NCBI GenBank assembly: GCA_019685555.1
Contig: JABFQN010000003.1
Coordinates: forward strand, 1-64,000
Direction: 5' to 3'
Length of the DNA: 64,000 nt
Source: Candidatus Bathyarchaeota archaeon A05DMB-3
Lineage (GTDB): Archaea; Thermoproteota; Bathyarchaeia; Bathyarchaeales; Bathycorpusculaceae
The notes beneath the pieces are model-generated. The model was not told where the DNA came from and made no database searches. It saw nothing but the letters and a program-made list of their open reading frames with translations. This document shows, piece by piece, positions 34,615 through 43,265 of this stretch. The translations under genes and the position numbers were made by a program. Numbering within the stretch: the first letter of the stretch is position 1; each line of letters starts with the position of its first letter.

Positions 34615-35034
34615 TTATACGCCTTTCCAGTAATGCATCACGGCTTCTATTGATACATATGCAATTATAAGGAGAGCTGCTCCCACAATGAACATGAGAT
34701 ATGCTTGTCTCGGATTATAGGCGTATTTTGTGCTTTGGTACATAAAAATTGAACCCATTATGCCTAAGGAGAAGAGAATCATTGCTATAAGGCTGTCTGC
34801 AACCCACTGTTCAGATAACCGTGGGTAAACGAAGAGGAAGCGCCCGCCATAGTATACCGCTGGGTAAGGCTTTACGATAATTAGGTGTAGTCCGCCTCCG
34901 AAAAGGAAAATGGCAATCGCCATGGTTATTGCGGCAAGAACAATGTTTGACGGCTTTATTGTTGATATTTTTCTATAGATTTTCTGAAATGAGTATGGCA
35001 TTGATGAGATTGTTCTTTTGGCTTTACGCGCCAC
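34615..35034 (-). CDS. Small membrane protein resembling the OST3/OST6 membrane part
   Basis: I chose GTG 35034, which overlaps the stop of the preceding zinc-finger gene by 11 bases; ATG 35001 is an alternative. The frame is open to 35109. The product (about 139 residues) has three or four helices. It has a loop PYPAVYYGGRFLFVYP then SEQWVADSLIA, followed by two more helices. The order GG, P-Y, GG, Q-x-V-x-[DE]-S is like eukaryotic OST3/OST6 and archaeal relatives, partners of STT3. AglB lies 4 kb away. The resemblance is by eye only. Confidence 0.45.
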   Translation of the reverse strand: MARKAKRTISSMPYSFQKIYRKISTIKPSNIVLAAITMAIAIFLFGGGLHLIIVKPYPAVYYGGRFLFVYPRLSEQWVADSLIAMILFSLGIMGSIFMYQSTKYAYNPRQAYLMFIVGAALLIIAYVSIEAVMHYWKGV

Positions 35035-35251
35035 TTTCTTCCTCTCCACCTTTAAGTAAGTGTTCCGCCACTTCTTTAGCCCATTCGCCTGTAAATGGAT
35101 TCTTTGCAATCTCGCTTAAATACTCTTTCCAAGAAATTTCCAAAGCCCTTTTCCACACCTCATACTTTTTCATAATGCTTTGATAAGCTCTGGCATGTAG
35201 TTCGCAGTAGTCGTTTTCAACAGCGTCTCTACTGCACACTTTGCATCTCAT
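35024..35251 (-). CDS. Small CxxC...CxxH zinc-finger protein
   Basis: The 75-residue protein has MRCKVC (residues 1-6) and YCELH (about 15-19), a single likely zinc site CxxC...CxxxH, followed by a helical, acidic C terminus. Start lies 23 bases inside the end of topA and its stop overlaps the next gene, so topA, this gene and the OST3-like gene form one operon. No function is known; the zinc finger may accompany nucleic-acid work with TopA. Confidence 0.65.
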   Translation of the reverse strand: MRCKVCSRDAVENDYCELHARAYQSIMKKYEVWKRALEISWKEYLSEIAKNPFTGEWAKEVAEHLLKGGEEESGA

Positions 35252-37328
35252 TTCTTCTCCTCCTCTCCTCTTTCAATGGACATTCCGGATTAAAACATAA
35301 GTTCCAAGGGCGTCTCCCCTTGATTCTAATTTGAACGGTGGGCCAACCGCATCCACGGCAATTCCTCCCGAGGGGTCTCACTGTTCCTCTTTGAGGAAGC
35401 GGGAAGGCTGTGTTGCACATTTTTTTGAAGTAGTTTGTGCATCCGATAAAACGCTTTCCGGTTTTTCTTGAATAAAGTATCATAAGCGTGCCTGTTCCGC
35501 ATATGGGGCATTGTCCCACGATTCTTTCTTCAAGTCTCGCCCTTTTTATTGCGTTGCTTAACTGTTCGCCTATTGTCTTTTCTTTGTCTTTCAGTTCTTC
35601 AACCACTGGTTTTAGGATTTCAACCGCGTCTAATAGGACGTTTTCCCTTTTCTCCATGTTTGTTTGAATTTTGTCCATTCGCTCTTCAAGTCTTTTAGTG
35701 AGTTCGATGGACACGATGGTGGGACAGTGGTTTTTCAAGACTTCGAGGACTTCAAACCCCAGGTCTGTTACAACTATCCTTTCGTCTCGAACGTATTTCC
35801 TATCATACAATGTCTGTATAATGTCGGCTCTGGTTGCCTTTGTTCCAATCCCTACCTCTTCCATTTTTTTGAGGAGACTGCCTGGATTATACCTTGGCGG
35901 CGGCTTAGTGAATTTATCCTCTAGAATAACCCGTTTAACCTTTAGTTTCTGTTCCCTCTCTATTTGGGGCAGAAGAACCTCTTCAGCCCTAACGTAGGGT
36001 CCGTAAAAGCGAAGCCACCCCTCTTTAAGCGTTTGCCTTCCCCTTAAAAAGAACCTCTGCCCATTCACGTTAATGCAGACTTTTACGCTTTGCCTTATTG
36101 CTGGCTCGCCGAAAACAGCCATAAACCTTCTCACAACAAGGTCCCATATTCGCCTTTCAGGCTCTTCTAAAACCCTTTCTGGCAGGTTTCCAGTGGGGTA
36201 AATTGCTGGATGTGCTGGGTCTTCTTTTTTGCCCTCGTTTGGTTTTAATTCCTTTTTAGCTAGAAGTTCTGCAGTTAACTTCTTGTATTCGGAGACGCTG
36301 CTTAGATTCTTCAGTATTTCCTCATGGTTTATTACTGGTGGGAGTTTTTGGCTACTGGTTCTTGGGTATGAGATTAACGCTTCTAGATATAGGCGTTGGG
36401 CAATGTCAAGGGTTCGCCTAGGTGTGTATCCAAAGAGGCTGTAGGCTTCGCTTTGTAATGCACCAATGTCAAAGGGTGTCGGCGGCATTTGCTGGAACTG
36501 TTTGAAGTCTATGCTTTCAACAACTCCATTTTTGCCTTTACACGCATTTATGATGGCTTCAGCTTCTTTCTTGGTTTCAATCATGTCCTTTTCATATTCA
36601 GCCTCGAAAATTTTTCCCTCAATCTCGATTTCCGCCCTAATCTCCCAGTAGGGCGTTGGCACAAAACTTCTTATCGATTTTTCCCTTGCAACAAGAAATC
36701 TCAATGTTGGACCTTGAACTCTTCCCGTGCTCAGCGTCGCGTATTTTCCACTCCAGTTTTTTGCGGCTATTGTTAAGGCTCTGGAGAGGTTAACTCCATA
36801 AAGCCAGTCAATTTCATGCCTTGTTCTTCCAGCCTCTATGAGGGCAAAATCAAGTTTTGGCAGTAGTTCCGCATAGGCTTTTTCCAGTTCTCCTTTGGTT
36901 AGGGTGGAGTACTTCATTCTTTTTGCTATGTCATCTTTGCCGCCGCATGCGTATTTTAGTATGCAGTATCCGATTATGCTTCCTTCGATGTCGTAGTCGC
37001 ATGCGTCGATGTAGGTGTCAGCGTTTTCCGCCAATTTTGAAATGGTTTCAAGCCAGACGCGAATTTGTTTTGCTCCCCTCTCTGCCATGTAACGTGGAAC
37101 CCATTTGAAACTGAAAACTGGATAATAGTTTCTTCCGCTTCTTTCCTCGGCTACAGTGTACAAGTGCCCTATAGCTGGAACAACAATTATGGGTTTGTCT
37201 CTTTTAGCCGCGTAGTAGGGCACCCCATTGTCTTCCATTTTCTTGGCTTTGCCTTTCAAGTCGAGGGCTGAAGCTATTCTTTGGGCGGCGTCTGGTTTTT
37301 CCGTAATAATGAGAGTGTATTTCTCCAT
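35229..37328 (-). CDS. topA: Type IA DNA topoisomerase
   Basis: This 699-residue enzyme starts MEKYTLIITEKPDAAQRIA, so ATG 37328 is preferred over 37343. TOPRIM is at the N terminus (with DACDYDIEG near 110), and the catalytic Tyr is in ISYPRTSS near 317. The C-terminal part (about 590-690) has zinc ribbons CPICGTG...CTNYFKKMC and CRGCGW...CFNPEC. It relaxes negative supercoils by single-strand passage. It is not a reverse gyrase: no helicase part is attached. Two small genes follow in the same operon. Confidence 0.93.
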   Translation of the reverse strand: MEKYTLIITEKPDAAQRIASALDLKGKAKKMEDNGVPYYAAKRDKPIIVVPAIGHLYTVAEERSGRNYYPVFSFKWVPRYMAERGAKQIRVWLETISKLAENADTYIDACDYDIEGSIIGYCILKYACGGKDDIAKRMKYSTLTKGELEKAYAELLPKLDFALIEAGRTRHEIDWLYGVNLSRALTIAAKNWSGKYATLSTGRVQGPTLRFLVAREKSIRSFVPTPYWEIRAEIEIEGKIFEAEYEKDMIETKKEAEAIINACKGKNGVVESIDFKQFQQMPPTPFDIGALQSEAYSLFGYTPRRTLDIAQRLYLEALISYPRTSSQKLPPVINHEEILKNLSSVSEYKKLTAELLAKKELKPNEGKKEDPAHPAIYPTGNLPERVLEEPERRIWDLVVRRFMAVFGEPAIRQSVKVCINVNGQRFFLRGRQTLKEGWLRFYGPYVRAEEVLLPQIEREQKLKVKRVILEDKFTKPPPRYNPGSLLKKMEEVGIGTKATRADIIQTLYDRKYVRDERIVVTDLGFEVLEVLKNHCPTIVSIELTKRLEERMDKIQTNMEKRENVLLDAVEILKPVVEELKDKEKTIGEQLSNAIKRARLEERIVGQCPICGTGTLMILYSRKTGKRFIGCTNYFKKMCNTAFPLPQRGTVRPLGRNCRGCGWPTVQIRIKGRRPWNLCFNPECPLKEERRRRNEMQSVQ

Positions 37329-37475
37329 GTTTGCACAAACCATTTACCTATTAAAGGTGAAACTCTCCAAAATAAGCCTTATAGTTGAAATTAAAAGTTT
37401 CTGCGTAGCCGCGTTCCAGATTAGCAACCAATAAATATGCGTTGGCATATTCCCTTTACTGTCGAGGGTTGTGAC

Positions 37476-37640
37476 ATGCCTCAACATGTTGTTTGCCATC
37501 AATGTGGCTATGTTTTATATGATGGGGATGAACTTAAACCCCCAGACGAGATTATCCACAAATACAACGGCAAATGTCCAAAATGTGGCAGAAAACTTGC
37601 GTTCATACCATTAAACGTTGAAGTTAAACCCATAAAATAG
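37476..37640 (+). CDS. 54-residue zinc-ribbon protein
   Basis: The protein starts at ATG 37476 after GAGGG; the frame is open from 37437, but the extension adds nothing family-like. CHQCG (7-11) and CPKCG near 36-40 make a complete four-Cys zinc ribbon with DELKPPDEIIHKY between. Such ribbons often bind nucleic acid or ribosomes. It lies 16 bases before gcvT on the same strand. Function unknown. Confidence 0.65.
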   Translation: MPQHVVCHQCGYVLYDGDELKPPDEIIHKYNGKCPKCGRKLAFIPLNVEVKPIK

Positions 37641-37656
37641 CAAACCACGCCTTGAA

Positions 37657-38802
37657 ATGGTGACTGCAATGCGGAGAACCCAGCTTTTCGAAATCCACAG
37701 CAAAACTGCGAAAATGACAACCTTTGCAGGGTTTGAAATGCCCTTATGGTATAAGGGAATAGTGTCCGAGCATTTGGCGGTGCGAAATAACGTAGGCATT
37801 TTTGATGTTTCCCACATGGGGCGAGTAATCATAACCGGAAAGGATGCTGAAAACTTCCTAAATCATGTAATAACAAACGACGTGTCAACTTTAACGCCTA
37901 ACAGTGCCCTCTACTCTGTAATGTGCAACGAAAAAGGCGGCATAATCGACGATTTCGTTGTAAGCCGTCTCGAAGAAGAAAAGTTTCTGCTGGTCCCCAA
38001 CGCCACCAACAGAGAGAAAGACTACAACTGGCTGGTTAAAAACGCCAATGGCTTCGGCGTTAAAGTAGAGGATATTTCAGATAAGGCTGCAATGTTCGCT
38101 GTTCAAGGTCCAAAAGCCGAAAAGACTCTGCAAAGCATCTGCACAACAGACCTAAGCAAAATCGAGCGTTTCAAATGCGCTTCAGCTAAAATTGCGGATG
38201 TAGATGTTTTCTTATCCAGAACAGGCTATACTGGCGAAGATGGCTTCGAAGTCTACGTTTGGAACGCACCGCTGGAAAAGCCAGCCAACGCGGTCAAAGT
38301 GTGGAACAGTATTCTTGAAGCGGGCAAGGCTTTTGGAATAGAGCCCTGCGGTTTAGGCGCAAGAGACACGCTGAGACTTGAAGCTGGACTATGCCTATAC
38401 AGAAACGACATAGACGAGGACACAACACCATTAGAGGCAAGATTAAGCTTCGTAGTGAAATTTCAAAAAGCTGATTTCGTTGGGAAAGGCGCGCTGCTGA
38501 AACAGAAAAGCGAAGGGGTTAAACGCAGACGGGTCGGACTGCAAATGATTGAGCATGGAATACCCAGACCAAGCTTCAGAATTTACGACGAGAAGGGCGA
38601 AAATATAGGGCTAGTAACAAGCGGAACATTCTCGCCACTGCTAAAATGTGGAATCGCCATGGCTTATGTTCAAATAGCACAAGCCGTGGAAGGAAACATT
38701 GTGAATGTGGAAATCCGCGGGAAAATGGTTAAAGCAAAAATTGTGCCTTTCCCATTTTACGAAACCGAAAAGTATGGGTATAAAAGAAAAACGCCCATAT
38801 AG
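37657..38802 (+). CDS. gcvT: Aminomethyltransferase, glycine cleavage T protein
   Basis: This 381-residue tetrahydrofolate-dependent T protein has RRTQLFEIH, GIFDVSHMGR (about 48-57), NDVSTLTPNSALYS (about 72-85), RTGYTGEDGFE (about 188-198) and LGARDTLRLEAGL (about 230-242). It releases ammonia and transfers a methylene group from the lipoyl arm of GcvH. GcvH and GcvP are not in the window. With FtcD this indicates tetrahydrofolate- or pterin-linked C1 metabolism. ATG 37657 or 37669 are both possible starts. Confidence 0.93.
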   Translation: MVTAMRRTQLFEIHSKTAKMTTFAGFEMPLWYKGIVSEHLAVRNNVGIFDVSHMGRVIITGKDAENFLNHVITNDVSTLTPNSALYSVMCNEKGGIIDDFVVSRLEEEKFLLVPNATNREKDYNWLVKNANGFGVKVEDISDKAAMFAVQGPKAEKTLQSICTTDLSKIERFKCASAKIADVDVFLSRTGYTGEDGFEVYVWNAPLEKPANAVKVWNSILEAGKAFGIEPCGLGARDTLRLEAGLCLYRNDIDEDTTPLEARLSFVVKFQKADFVGKGALLKQKSEGVKRRRVGLQMIEHGIPRPSFRIYDEKGENIGLVTSGTFSPLLKCGIAMAYVQIAQAVEGNIVNVEIRGKMVKAKIVPFPFYETEKYGYKRKTPI

Positions 38803-38868
38803 CTTCGGAGTAAACCGTAAGGGAAATAAAACACCCCTCATAATCTATTCAAAAGAGCTGGAACCCAA

Positions 38869-41130
38869 ATGAAAATCAGAAACGCTTTCACAAAGGAAAA
38901 CATTCTCAACGTCTTTAAGAATTTTGGAAAAATCCGCCCAAAAATGAACCACACTTCAATAATAACCCTGTCGGCATTAACCCTTATCCTCTTCATAGCC
39001 TTTGCCATAAGGCTTTTTCCGATACGTTGGGAAATAGACCCCAAAACTGGGAAATCCAATCTTCTATTATCGGAGTTTGACCCATACTTTCAATATAGAT
39101 TTGCAAAATACAGTGTGGATAATGGTTTCCTAGCTTGGTTATGGTGGAATGACACCCAACGTTGGTATCCACAAGGATTTGAAGTGGCGAAAAAGGCTTA
39201 TCCAGGATTGCCTCTCACAGCTGCCTTCCTCTACAGCATAATTTCGATGTTAGGCACGGGCATAGACCTCATGAGTTTTTGCTCGCTTTTTCCAGCCATA
39301 ATGGGAATGCTGACATGTCTCGTCATGTACTTTTTAGGAAAGGATATAGGCGGTAGACCAGTGGGCTTGTTGGCTGCGCTTTTCTTGGCTTTGCATCCAT
39401 CCTATATTCAGCGTACTTCTGTGGGTTTCTTCGACGACGAAACTGTGGGGATTTTCTCCCTCATACTTTTTGCTTTCCTGTTTTTAAGAGCTATCGAAGA
39501 GAATAGACAAATGGGTTCAACAGTTAAGTATGCCCTTGCTTCCGGGGCTGTTTTAGGATACTTTTGCATTAGTTGGGGTGCAGCCTATTATCCAATTGGC
39601 TTAACAGTGCTCTTTGTTTTTGTGTTGCTAATAATGAAGAGGTATACTCGTCGGCTGTTTTTGACTTACAGCTTAACCTTTGGGTTGGGGTTGTTTATTG
39701 CCATAAATGTTCCATATCTTTCGCCAAACTACCTCTTAACAAGTGCCATAGTTGCAGTTGCGGGCGTTTTCAGTTTGTTATGCCTCGCCGAGGTTCTTAA
39801 TGCATTAACAACGCAAAAATGGAAAGCAATAGCTGTGATTGCTTTTCTGGCATTAATAATTGGCGGTTTTGCTGTCCTTTGGCAGTTGGGTTATGTGCAA
39901 GGCATAACCGGCAAGTTTCTTTCCGTTGTAAACCCGTTTACCCGCGCAGAGTCTCCGCTTTATGAGTCTGTGGCTGAGCATAGGATATCCGCGTGGGGTT
40001 CCATCTACTACGACCTTGGCATAGGAATAATCTTCTTCACTATCGGGTTTTTCTTCATTTTCGGAAACTTAAATGATAAAAACTTGTTCCTTCTTGTTTT
40101 TGGTTTAACCTCCCTTTACTTTGCATGTTCAATGGTGCGGTTGCTGGTGCTTATGGCTCCGGCTTTCAGCCTTCTAACCGCAGTTGGAATCGCTGGTCTT
40201 TTGAAGCCTTTCATTGCTTTGTTGAAGGAACCGCCTAAAATAAGCGTAAAGAAAAAGTATGGATTAGAACACGTTGGAAAAGAGTTCAGTGGAGCTGCAG
40301 TTTTCTTAATTTTCCTTATTTTGATGACAACTGTGGCCTTTCCAATGCCAAAGGTTTACAGACAAGCTTATGCGCCGACAACCATATCTTCTGGAAGCCT
40401 TTCCCTAATACCCAGTGAACCAGTGCAAGAATGGATAAACATGCTTTATTGGACGAGGACAAGGCTGAGCGGGTCAACCGTTGTTTGCAGTTGGTGGGAC
40501 TATGGATACTGGTTGACGGTTTTGGGAAATGTTACAACGCTCGCGGATAACGCAACAGTAAACGGCACCCAGATACAAAACATTGGCTTCATATTTATGT
40601 CTAATGAGACTCAAGCAATAGAGATGCTGAAACGTTACAACGCTGAATACATACTTGTGTATGCAACAATATATTATAGCAGTCAAAGTGGTAGCGTGGG
40701 TTTCGCTAACGCTGGCGGCGACGAGGGTAAATGGACTTGGATGGCAAGCATATCTGGAAAAGCGCGTGAACGCTTCATAAGTCAAGGCTTGATTTCAGAT
40801 GACGAGATGTGGACAAGCGATTTGGATGAAGTGAGGCAAATGTTTGGAAACTACACGCTGGGAACGCATTGGCATGACTCCAACAATGATGGAAGTGCAA
40901 CTAGCGATGAACTTATCGCAGTGAGTAAAGGGCAGAACTCCACCATATACAAGCTAATGAATTACGCCTTGGAGCGGTGGGTGCAAGTACAGAAGAGCGG
41001 TTCAGCACCTTCAATCAAACTCCTATACTTTAGTGAGGCGTATATCGCTGGATTGGATAATGATGGAACCAAATACGGCGGTGTTGTCCCCCTTGTTTGC
41101 CTCTACAAAATTAATTATCCTGAAGATTGA
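38869..41130 (+). CDS. aglB: Oligosaccharyltransferase AglB/STT3
   Basis: The 753-residue protein has about a dozen helices followed by an extracellular C-terminal domain. SEFDPYFQYR near 68-77 carries the first acidic metal site, GFFDDETVG near 185 the second. SWWDYGY near 541-547 is the acceptor-recognition motif. It transfers lipid-linked glycans to Asn in N-x-S/T of surface proteins such as the pilins and Ig-repeat protein in this window. A GlcNAc-1-P transferase-like gene follows 13 bases later. Confidence 0.96.
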   Translation: MKIRNAFTKENILNVFKNFGKIRPKMNHTSIITLSALTLILFIAFAIRLFPIRWEIDPKTGKSNLLLSEFDPYFQYRFAKYSVDNGFLAWLWWNDTQRWYPQGFEVAKKAYPGLPLTAAFLYSIISMLGTGIDLMSFCSLFPAIMGMLTCLVMYFLGKDIGGRPVGLLAALFLALHPSYIQRTSVGFFDDETVGIFSLILFAFLFLRAIEENRQMGSTVKYALASGAVLGYFCISWGAAYYPIGLTVLFVFVLLIMKRYTRRLFLTYSLTFGLGLFIAINVPYLSPNYLLTSAIVAVAGVFSLLCLAEVLNALTTQKWKAIAVIAFLALIIGGFAVLWQLGYVQGITGKFLSVVNPFTRAESPLYESVAEHRISAWGSIYYDLGIGIIFFTIGFFFIFGNLNDKNLFLLVFGLTSLYFACSMVRLLVLMAPAFSLLTAVGIAGLLKPFIALLKEPPKISVKKKYGLEHVGKEFSGAAVFLIFLILMTTVAFPMPKVYRQAYAPTTISSGSLSLIPSEPVQEWINMLYWTRTRLSGSTVVCSWWDYGYWLTVLGNVTTLADNATVNGTQIQNIGFIFMSNETQAIEMLKRYNAEYILVYATIYYSSQSGSVGFANAGGDEGKWTWMASISGKARERFISQGLISDDEMWTSDLDEVRQMFGNYTLGTHWHDSNNDGSATSDELIAVSKGQNSTIYKLMNYALERWVQVQKSGSAPSIKLLYFSEAYIAGLDNDGTKYGGVVPLVCLYKINYPED

Positions 41131-41143
41131 AGGCGAGACATGA

Positions 41144-42016
41144 TTGTTTCCAAAAGTTCCAGACTATCATAAGCCGAATAAGCCGCTTATCCCAACGGGT
41201 TTCGGCGTATTTTATGTTTTAGCAAGTGCGCTTTATCTGTTTTTGCTGCATTTTTTCCTTGAAATAGACACTCCCGGCAATGTTAACAGGGCTTTAACCC
41301 TGGCGGTTTGTATTTTATTTGGGGGTTTCATGGGTTTGCTTGACGACTGGATGGACTTGCGGTGGCGTTATAAGGCTTTTTTCCCTTTGGTTGCGGCTAT
41401 TCCTCTTATTGCATTGGCTTATAGGCTGCCTCATGTGCGTACATCCATAACAATCCCAATTTTGGGAACCATAAATTTCGGCGTATACTACTATTTCCTT
41501 TTAATACCATTAATTGTGACTGTAACCACGAACACTGTTAACCAGTTGGGCGGGTTAAACGGTTTAGAAACCGTTTGTCCAGCCATAGTGTTAATAGGGC
41601 TTATGGTTGCCTCGGAACAGAACGCTCTTCTTCTAACAATCCCATTAGCTGTTTGGCTCACCCTTGCCTTCTTCAACTTTCAAGGAAAAGTTTTTGTTGG
41701 CAATACTGGCTCTTTCGCCATTGGAATAACATTAGCAGCGTTTGCAATAATCGCTGATTTAAAATGGTGTTTGCTGATTTCGATACTGCCCTACATCCTT
41801 AACTCATCTATGATTTTGTTGAACTATTTCTTTTTCCGAGCCAAGGCGAATGTTTCTTTTGATGGAAAAAGGCTTTTTTCAGAACATCGGCGAAGTTTAA
41901 TAACGCTTATCACCTATAAACATCCCATGACTGAGCGGCAAGTGGTTGCCATAATATCTTTTCTGGTGGCTGCTTCAACTTTTATCGCTGTTATAATCCA
42001 GGTTTTTTGGTTTTAG
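41144..42016 (+). CDS. GlcNAc-1-phosphate transferase-like membrane enzyme (GPT/AglH type)
   Basis: This 290-residue member of the dolichyl/undecaprenyl-phosphate sugar-1-P transferase family has FMGLLDDWMDLRW (about 65-77), NTVNQLGGLNGLE (about 128-140) and GNTGSFAIG (about 187-195). In N-glycosylation it starts glycan assembly on the lipid. The start is TTG right after an in-frame TGA, and the first helix of the family is missing, so the protein begins at VPDYHKP. An out-of-frame ATG (41140) reads MIVSK, so a small frameshift near the start is possible. Directly downstream of aglB. Confidence 0.8.
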   Translation: MFPKVPDYHKPNKPLIPTGFGVFYVLASALYLFLLHFFLEIDTPGNVNRALTLAVCILFGGFMGLLDDWMDLRWRYKAFFPLVAAIPLIALAYRLPHVRTSITIPILGTINFGVYYYFLLIPLIVTVTTNTVNQLGGLNGLETVCPAIVLIGLMVASEQNALLLTIPLAVWLTLAFFNFQGKVFVGNTGSFAIGITLAAFAIIADLKWCLLISILPYILNSSMILLNYFFFRAKANVSFDGKRLFSEHRRSLITLITYKHPMTERQVVAIISFLVAASTFIAVIIQVFWF

Positions 42017-42129
42017 CTGTATGTAATAAAAGACTACACACAAAAGGCAAAAATTTGTCAGAGGCGAGGCTTATCACGGAGGTTGTTAAAGCATAATATT
42101 TCGCATAGCCTTAATGTGAGGAATTAACT

Positions 42130-42630
42130 ATTTGCCCAACACTCAACATTCCAAACGTTTCGGTTAAAGTGGAAACCACGAGTATAGTAGGAGTTAAGCT
42201 TGATGTCAAAGGCGGAGCTGGAGCCGTAAACTTTGATGTTAAGGCGAAACTTGAAGAGAAGGAGAGGAGAAGCCAGACGGTTGTGGTGGGCTTCAGTCTT
42301 CAGTTAACAACAAAACCAAGCATTGTCAAATTCGAAATTGAGGGAACCGCGACCCTCACGGGCAAAGACACCGAAATAAACAAAATGCTGGAAATAGACC
42401 CTGAAACAAAAGTGCCATACATTTTCCAGAAGGTTTACCAAAACACTTTCACAGCCATGTACCTGCTCTCAACAATTTTAAACGTTCCTCCGCCACCCAT
42501 CGACCTGCTGCTCTTCCGGAGAGGAGAAGGAGCATTAGCAGAACATGTGACACTGGAACCGGAAACAGCTGAAACTGTTGAGGCTACTGCTGAAGAAAAA
42601 CTAGCTGACGAATCTGAAACTGGAACATAG
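42130..42630 (+). CDS. Conserved archaeal protein of unknown function; probable ATT start
   Basis: The first canonical start is GTG 42169. However, the frame stays open upstream and reads LNIPNVSVKVETTSIVGVK, which looks like one continuous beta-strand protein. GAGGA (42118-42122) lies seven bases before an ATT (42130) that would start it. From ATT the product has 166 residues: a beta-rich N-terminal part (about 15-75), a helix, PPPP near 120, and an acidic Thr/Glu tail. A SecB-like or other chaperone-like fold is conceivable but not shown. A one-base change in TTGCCC would also repair the start. Confidence 0.6.
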   Translation: MCPTLNIPNVSVKVETTSIVGVKLDVKGGAGAVNFDVKAKLEEKERRSQTVVVGFSLQLTTKPSIVKFEIEGTATLTGKDTEINKMLEIDPETKVPYIFQKVYQNTFTAMYLLSTILNVPPPPIDLLLFRRGEGALAEHVTLEPETAETVEATAEEKLADESETGT

Positions 42631-42654
42631 CCTCTGTGGTTAAAGGTTTAGAAG

Positions 42655-42665
42655 AATATTTATTA
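42655..42665 (+). promoter_or_regulatory. TATA element of queT
   Basis: AATATTTATTA lies about 25 bases before the GGGTTTT arm of the folded leader. The transcript would start close to 42680, exactly where the structured RNA begins. This matches the placement expected for a leader-encoded regulatory RNA. Confidence 0.5.
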
Positions 42666-42680
42666 GCTTCTTGTTATGAT

Positions 42681-42750
42681 GGGTTTTCTGTTGGCGGGTG
42701 AGTGGGACCTCCCACCCGTTCCGCCATAAAAACCCCGGTGTAGGGAGGTG
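42681..42750 (+). promoter_or_regulatory. Structured queT leader with anti-Shine-Dalgarno, candidate riboswitch
   Basis: Seen directly: GGGTTTT (42681-42687) pairs with AAAACCC (42729-42735); GGCGG (42693-42697) with CCGCC (42721-42725); GTGGG (42702-42706) with CCCAC (42711-42715). The hairpin element ACCTCCC (42707-42713) is perfectly complementary to the ribosome-binding site GGGAGGT (42743-42749). An alternative pairing CGGGTG/CACCCG (42695-42700 with 42713-42718) competes with the inner stem. Mutually exclusive stems plus a hidden ribosome-binding site are typical of translational riboswitches. Bacterial queT genes carry preQ1 riboswitches; the class here cannot be told. Confidence 0.55.
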
Positions 42751-42755
42751 AAAAA

Positions 42756-43265
42756 ACGAAATTTGAAAGCAGAGACTTGGCTTTAACCGCGGTTTTTGCA
42801 GCACTTTACGCTGCCGGAGTGGTTTTCCTAGCGCCTATAAGCTTTGGGATTTATCAAGTGAGGGTGGCTGACTCGTTGTTGCCGTTGTCGGTGATATTCG
42901 GTATGCCTGTTGCCGTAGGGGCGAGTCTTGGTTGTTTGATTGCGAATTTTTATGGTGGTCTAGGCGTCGTCGACATCATTGGCGGAGCAGCTGCAAACTT
43001 TGTGGCGTGCACTTTGGCTTGGTATGTTGGCAGAGGTGGCTTTACCCGTAGGTTTTTAGGATGTTTTGTTGAAACAGCAGTTATAACAATAATTGTTGGA
43101 GGCTACTTGGCGCTCATATTTGATGTTCCAGTGGAGCTTGGGTTGTTTGGCGTTTTTGTCGGTTCCATTGTGGCAATCAACATCTTAGGCTTTGCACTTT
43201 TAGAAGGGTTGCATCGAAGTGGCATAGGAAAAAGCTATGCCAAAAGGGATTCGAGGTCTACATGA
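42756..43265 (+). CDS. queT: QueT-family transporter for a 7-deazaguanine precursor; probable ACG start
   Basis: This 169-residue membrane protein of the QueT family (about five helices) takes up queuosine or archaeosine precursors. ARVADSLLPLS-like sequence (VRVADSLLPLSV near 37) and GASLGCLIANFYGG are typical. The first canonical start is TTG 42777. However, seven more in-frame codons begin at ACG 42756, five bases after GGAGGTG, and read KFESRD, the usual N terminus. So initiation at ACG, or a T-to-C change in ATG, is likely. The 3' end overlaps convergent polB by eight bases. Confidence 0.85.
   Translation, partial: TKFESRDLALTAVFAALYAAGVVFLAPISFGIYQVRVADSLLPLSVIFGMPVAVGASLGCLIANFYGGLGVVDIIGGAAANFVACTLAWYVGRGGFTRRFLGCFVETAVITIIVGGYLALIFDVPVELGLFGVFVGSIVAINILGFALLEGLHRSGIGKSYAKRDSRST

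Noticed and set aside
35229-37328. Reverse gyrase
   Set aside because: Only the topoisomerase IA part with zinc ribbons is present; there is no N-terminal helicase domain, so it gives no evidence of hyperthermophily.
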